Assembly (NCBI GenBank): GCA_025890175.1
Contig: JANPYM010000001.1
Span: forward strand, 2,628,288-2,692,287
Length of the DNA: 64,000 nucleotides
From: Ciborinia camelliae
Taxonomy: Eukaryota; Ascomycota; Leotiomycetes; Helotiales; Sclerotiniaceae
Reading direction: 5' to 3'
Position numbers and translations under genes: made by a program. Shown here in pieces: positions 61,956 to 64,000 of this stretch (the stretch's first letter is position 1; each line of letters opens with the position of its first letter). A model generated the notes under the pieces. It had not been told where the DNA came from. It did no database searches and saw nothing but the letters and a program-made list of their open reading frames with translations.

Positions 61956-62136
61956 ATATTTGTTGGATAAATCACGTGCCTACGGCACGCTTGCGGCACC
62001 CCCGCGCTACGGCGCTAGCATGCGCTAGCGGGCATATATAGTTGATCTGTAGCATAGTTTTTAGAGCTTCGAGCCAAATACACTGCATACTATAGTACAT
62101 TTGTTCTCTATCGCCCATGGTGATTCCAACAATATT
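61956..62136. mobile_element. solo LTR (61961-62131) with 5-bp target duplication
   Basis: TGTTGGATAAATCACGTGCC at the left and GGTGATTCCAACA at the right form the perfect TGTTGG/CCAACA inverted ends typical of copia-type LTRs. ATATT flanks both sides (61956-61960 and 62132-62136). Inside are the palindromic blocks GCTAGCATGCGCTAGC and CGTGCCTACGGCACG and a CGGGCATATATAG TATA-like site shared in arrangement with the solo LTR at 57629. Length 171 bp. No internal region or second LTR remains. Confidence 0.92.
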
Positions 62137-63090
62137 GTAAAAAAAGATTTATGAATAATATTTAAAAAATTTTATAATTATATTAAATATAATTTTGAAA
62201 AAAATAAATATTGTTATAATATATTAAATAAATAAAATATAATTTTATTTAAAATTGTTTAAATTAAATATAAGAATAAAATGTTTAATAAATATTTTTT
62301 AATTTTTATTAAAAAGTTGTAATAACTTTAATAATATTTTGATTTTAAATTTTATTATCCAAAATTTTTTTATAATAAATTTATTATAGTTTATAAAGAT
62401 ATTAAAGCTTATTTGTATATTTGTTATAATTTAAAATTTAATATTATAAATTTTATTAATTAATTCAAATAGTTAATAAATATATAAAAAAAAATTTATT
62501 CAAAAATATTTATTAATTTAGTATTATTTATAAATTATAAATATTATAATAATAATAATCTTTGTATTAATTTAAGAAATCGATTATATTAATTATGAAG
62601 AGATAAGAAATGTTAAATTTGTAAAAAGAATAGATACAAATTAATAAACTATTTGAAAAAAAAATAAAAAAAATTTAAATATAAGTATTAAAAAAAATTC
62701 AAAAACAAAAATAATAATATATTTAATAAATATTTTAATTTATTTTTTATTAATTATAAAATTTTTTTTTTAAAAACAAATTTGAAAATTTTAATAACAA
62801 AAATATTAATATTTTTTTTTTAAAATTAAATTTTTAAAATAAAAATAAGAATAAATTCGAAAAGATTTATTTTATAATATTAGAATTTATTTAATTTTAA
62901 ATTTTTTTTATAAAATTATCGAATTATATAATTCTTTATATTATTATTAATAAAATCTAAAAGTAGTTTATAATTATTTTTTAATATAATAAGGATAAAT
63001 TTTATAATATTATAATTAATATTAATATTACAAAACGTTTTATAATTGAATATAATTAATATTTAGTTTAATAAAAGTTTTTTGGAGATA
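62137..63090. other. extreme AT-rich block (RIP debris)
   Basis: Near-pure A/T without genes. Ordinary composition returns around 63091 with AACTAGCCGTCGCGG, which may mark the end of another mutated element. Confidence 0.7.
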
Positions 63091-63237
63091 AAATTAACTA
63101 GCCGTCGCGGAAAATAGATTTTCAGACTGTGTATTCAAAGAATCTTTTATTTTCTTTTTCTATATAATTATTAGTATTATTAATATTATTAGTATTAAAA
63201 TAATATATTATTATTTAATTATTTAATTTTTTATTTA

Positions 63238-63449
63238 TTGTTTATTTATTTATTTATTTATTTATTTCTTTATTTCTTTATTTCTTTATTTCTTTATTTC
63301 TTTATTTCTTTATTTATTTCTTTATTTCTTTATTTCTTTATTTCTTTATTTCTTTATTTCTTTATTTCTTTATTTCTTTATTTCTTTATTTCTTTATTTC
63401 TTTATTTCTTTATTTCTTTATTTCTTTATTTCTTTATTTCTTTATTTCT

Positions 63450-63516
<67 letters not shown>
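63238..63516 (+). repeat. (TTTATTTC)n / (TTTA)n microsatellite
   Basis: About 280 bp of tetramer tract: TTTA units, then alternating TTTC and TTTA through the centre, then pure TTTA. It gives an artefactual Phe/Leu/Ile/Tyr open frame on the plus strand. Length is probably polymorphic. Confidence 0.97.
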
Positions 63517-63517
63517 T

Positions 63518-63531
63518 GGGGGCAAGCCCCC
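63518..63531. repeat. GC hairpin (G5C / GC5)
   Basis: GGGGGCAAGCCCCC forms a 6-bp stem with a two-base centre immediately after the A/T tetramer tract. AAACCCCC and CTCGCTACGCTCG follow. Such mobile GC-rich hairpins at repeat edges are known in organelles and some fungal genomes; here it is simply recorded. Confidence 0.75.
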
Positions 63532-63557
63532 AAACCCCCATTTCTCGCTACGCTCGA

Positions 63558-63750
63558 TTTGTAGGTTCGACGTGTAGGCTAGATAGGTTCGTAGGTTCGT
63601 AGGTAGATAGGTTCGGCTAGGTTCGGCTAGGTTCGGCTAGGTACGGCTAGGTAGGCTAGGTAGGCTAGGGTAGGCTAGGGTAGGCTAGGTAGGTTAGGTA
63701 AGCTAGGTAGGTTAGGTAAGCTAGGTAGGCTAGGTAGGTTCGGTAAGCAT
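63558..63750 (+). repeat. degenerate TAGGTTCGGC / TAGGCTAGG tandem array
   Basis: Units drift gradually from TAGGTTCGGC through TAGGTACGGC to TAGGTAGGC, TAGGGTAGGC and TAGGTAAGC, 9-11 bp each, over nearly 200 bp. The ordered drift suggests local expansion by slippage. No coding frame. Confidence 0.85.
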
Positions 63751-64000
63751 GCGACCGGGATCTTTAGCGCGAGCCAGTTAAAAGATACGGAGCATAATTA
63801 TGACCATTCAGAAGCGACCTTAAAAAATGGTACATCTTCAGAAAATGGCCTCCCTCATAGTATATGTATTACGTAATCATGACATAATACATGGTACTTT
63901 GAAATTGAACTTGATTCTTCGAATCCATAAGGAAATAGTAGAAGTTATTAATGTTAGTTTTGATATAGATGTAGTATTATTTATTAAATTATTTTTGTTT
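63751..64000. other. right edge, no gene seen
   Basis: Normal-composition sequence begins again with GACCGGGATCTTTAGCGCG and fades to A/T at the window end. Too short to interpret. Confidence 0.4.

Noticed and set aside
63238..63564. 108-codon frame of repeating FLYFFISL
   Set aside because: Direct reading of the TTTATTTC microsatellite.

Overview
The window is nuclear DNA of a filamentous ascomycete (Pezizomycotina). Genes carry short 45-67 nt introns with GTAAGT-like donors and CTAAC-like branch points. There is a fungal Zn2Cys6 regulator, a filamentous-fungal-type MSH6 Walker A (GANAAGKS), and a strongly AT-rich compartment carrying the C-to-T/G-to-A signature of repeat-induced point mutation (RIP). 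Abundant TACC/AGGT simple repeats make me think of Leotiomycetes (Botrytis/Sclerotinia-like), but that is an inference.

Layout. 1.2-2.9 kb: a septin-like GTPase, followed by 2 kb of microsatellite-rich DNA. 5.0-8.3 kb: two divergent pseudogenes, a DHA2-type MFS efflux pump on the minus strand and an NRPS-like adenylation enzyme on the plus strand; I read these as the corpse of a secondary-metabolite cluster. 8.6-15.5 kb: ARP9-like actin-related protein (SWI/SNF and RSC), a basic/acidic 2EXR-like protein, and a Bre2/ASH2-type COMPASS subunit, all on the plus strand. 15.5-19.8 kb: no gene seen. 19.8-22.9 kb: an eight-exon Zn2Cys6 transcription factor. 23.3-23.9 kb: a weak candidate small gene. 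24.3-25.7 kb: a one-TM protein of unknown function. 26.4 kb: an intron-containing tRNA-Asn(GTT) plus an inverted 3' half of the same tRNA. 27.6-31.5 kb: MSH6 with MluI-cell-cycle boxes upstream. 32.4-34.5 kb: MFS transporter. 35.2-37.1 kb: secreted arylsulfatase-type enzyme. 37.8-38.8 kb: two-TM protein with a possible zinc site. 39.9-40.9 kb: secreted alpha/beta hydrolase. 43.1-45.1 kb: secreted Ser/Thr-rich protein with a His-rich tail. 45.1-49.5 kb: gene-free DNA with a 17-bp minisatellite.

From 49.5 kb to about 63.1 kb the window is a RIP-degraded transposon graveyard. I could delimit a full LTR retrotransposon (49478-56402, 277-bp LTRs, TSD CAAAT); a TIR element flanked by TA (56978-58008) with a solo LTR nested in it (57629-57808, TSD GTTTA); a probable second solo LTR (58171-58331, flanked by ATATTC); an LTR-like 5' end at 60371; and another solo LTR (61961-62131, TSD ATATT). 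The end holds a (TTTATTTC)n tract, a G5/C5 hairpin and a degenerate TAGGCTAGG array.

The intact genes are mostly housekeeping (chromatin, mismatch repair) mixed with secreted or membrane proteins. I see no operon-like functional unit. The only apparent linked pathway is the dead metabolite cluster. I found no convincing undescribed protein system; the most informative signal is the paired-LTR record of RIP and the nested solo LTRs.
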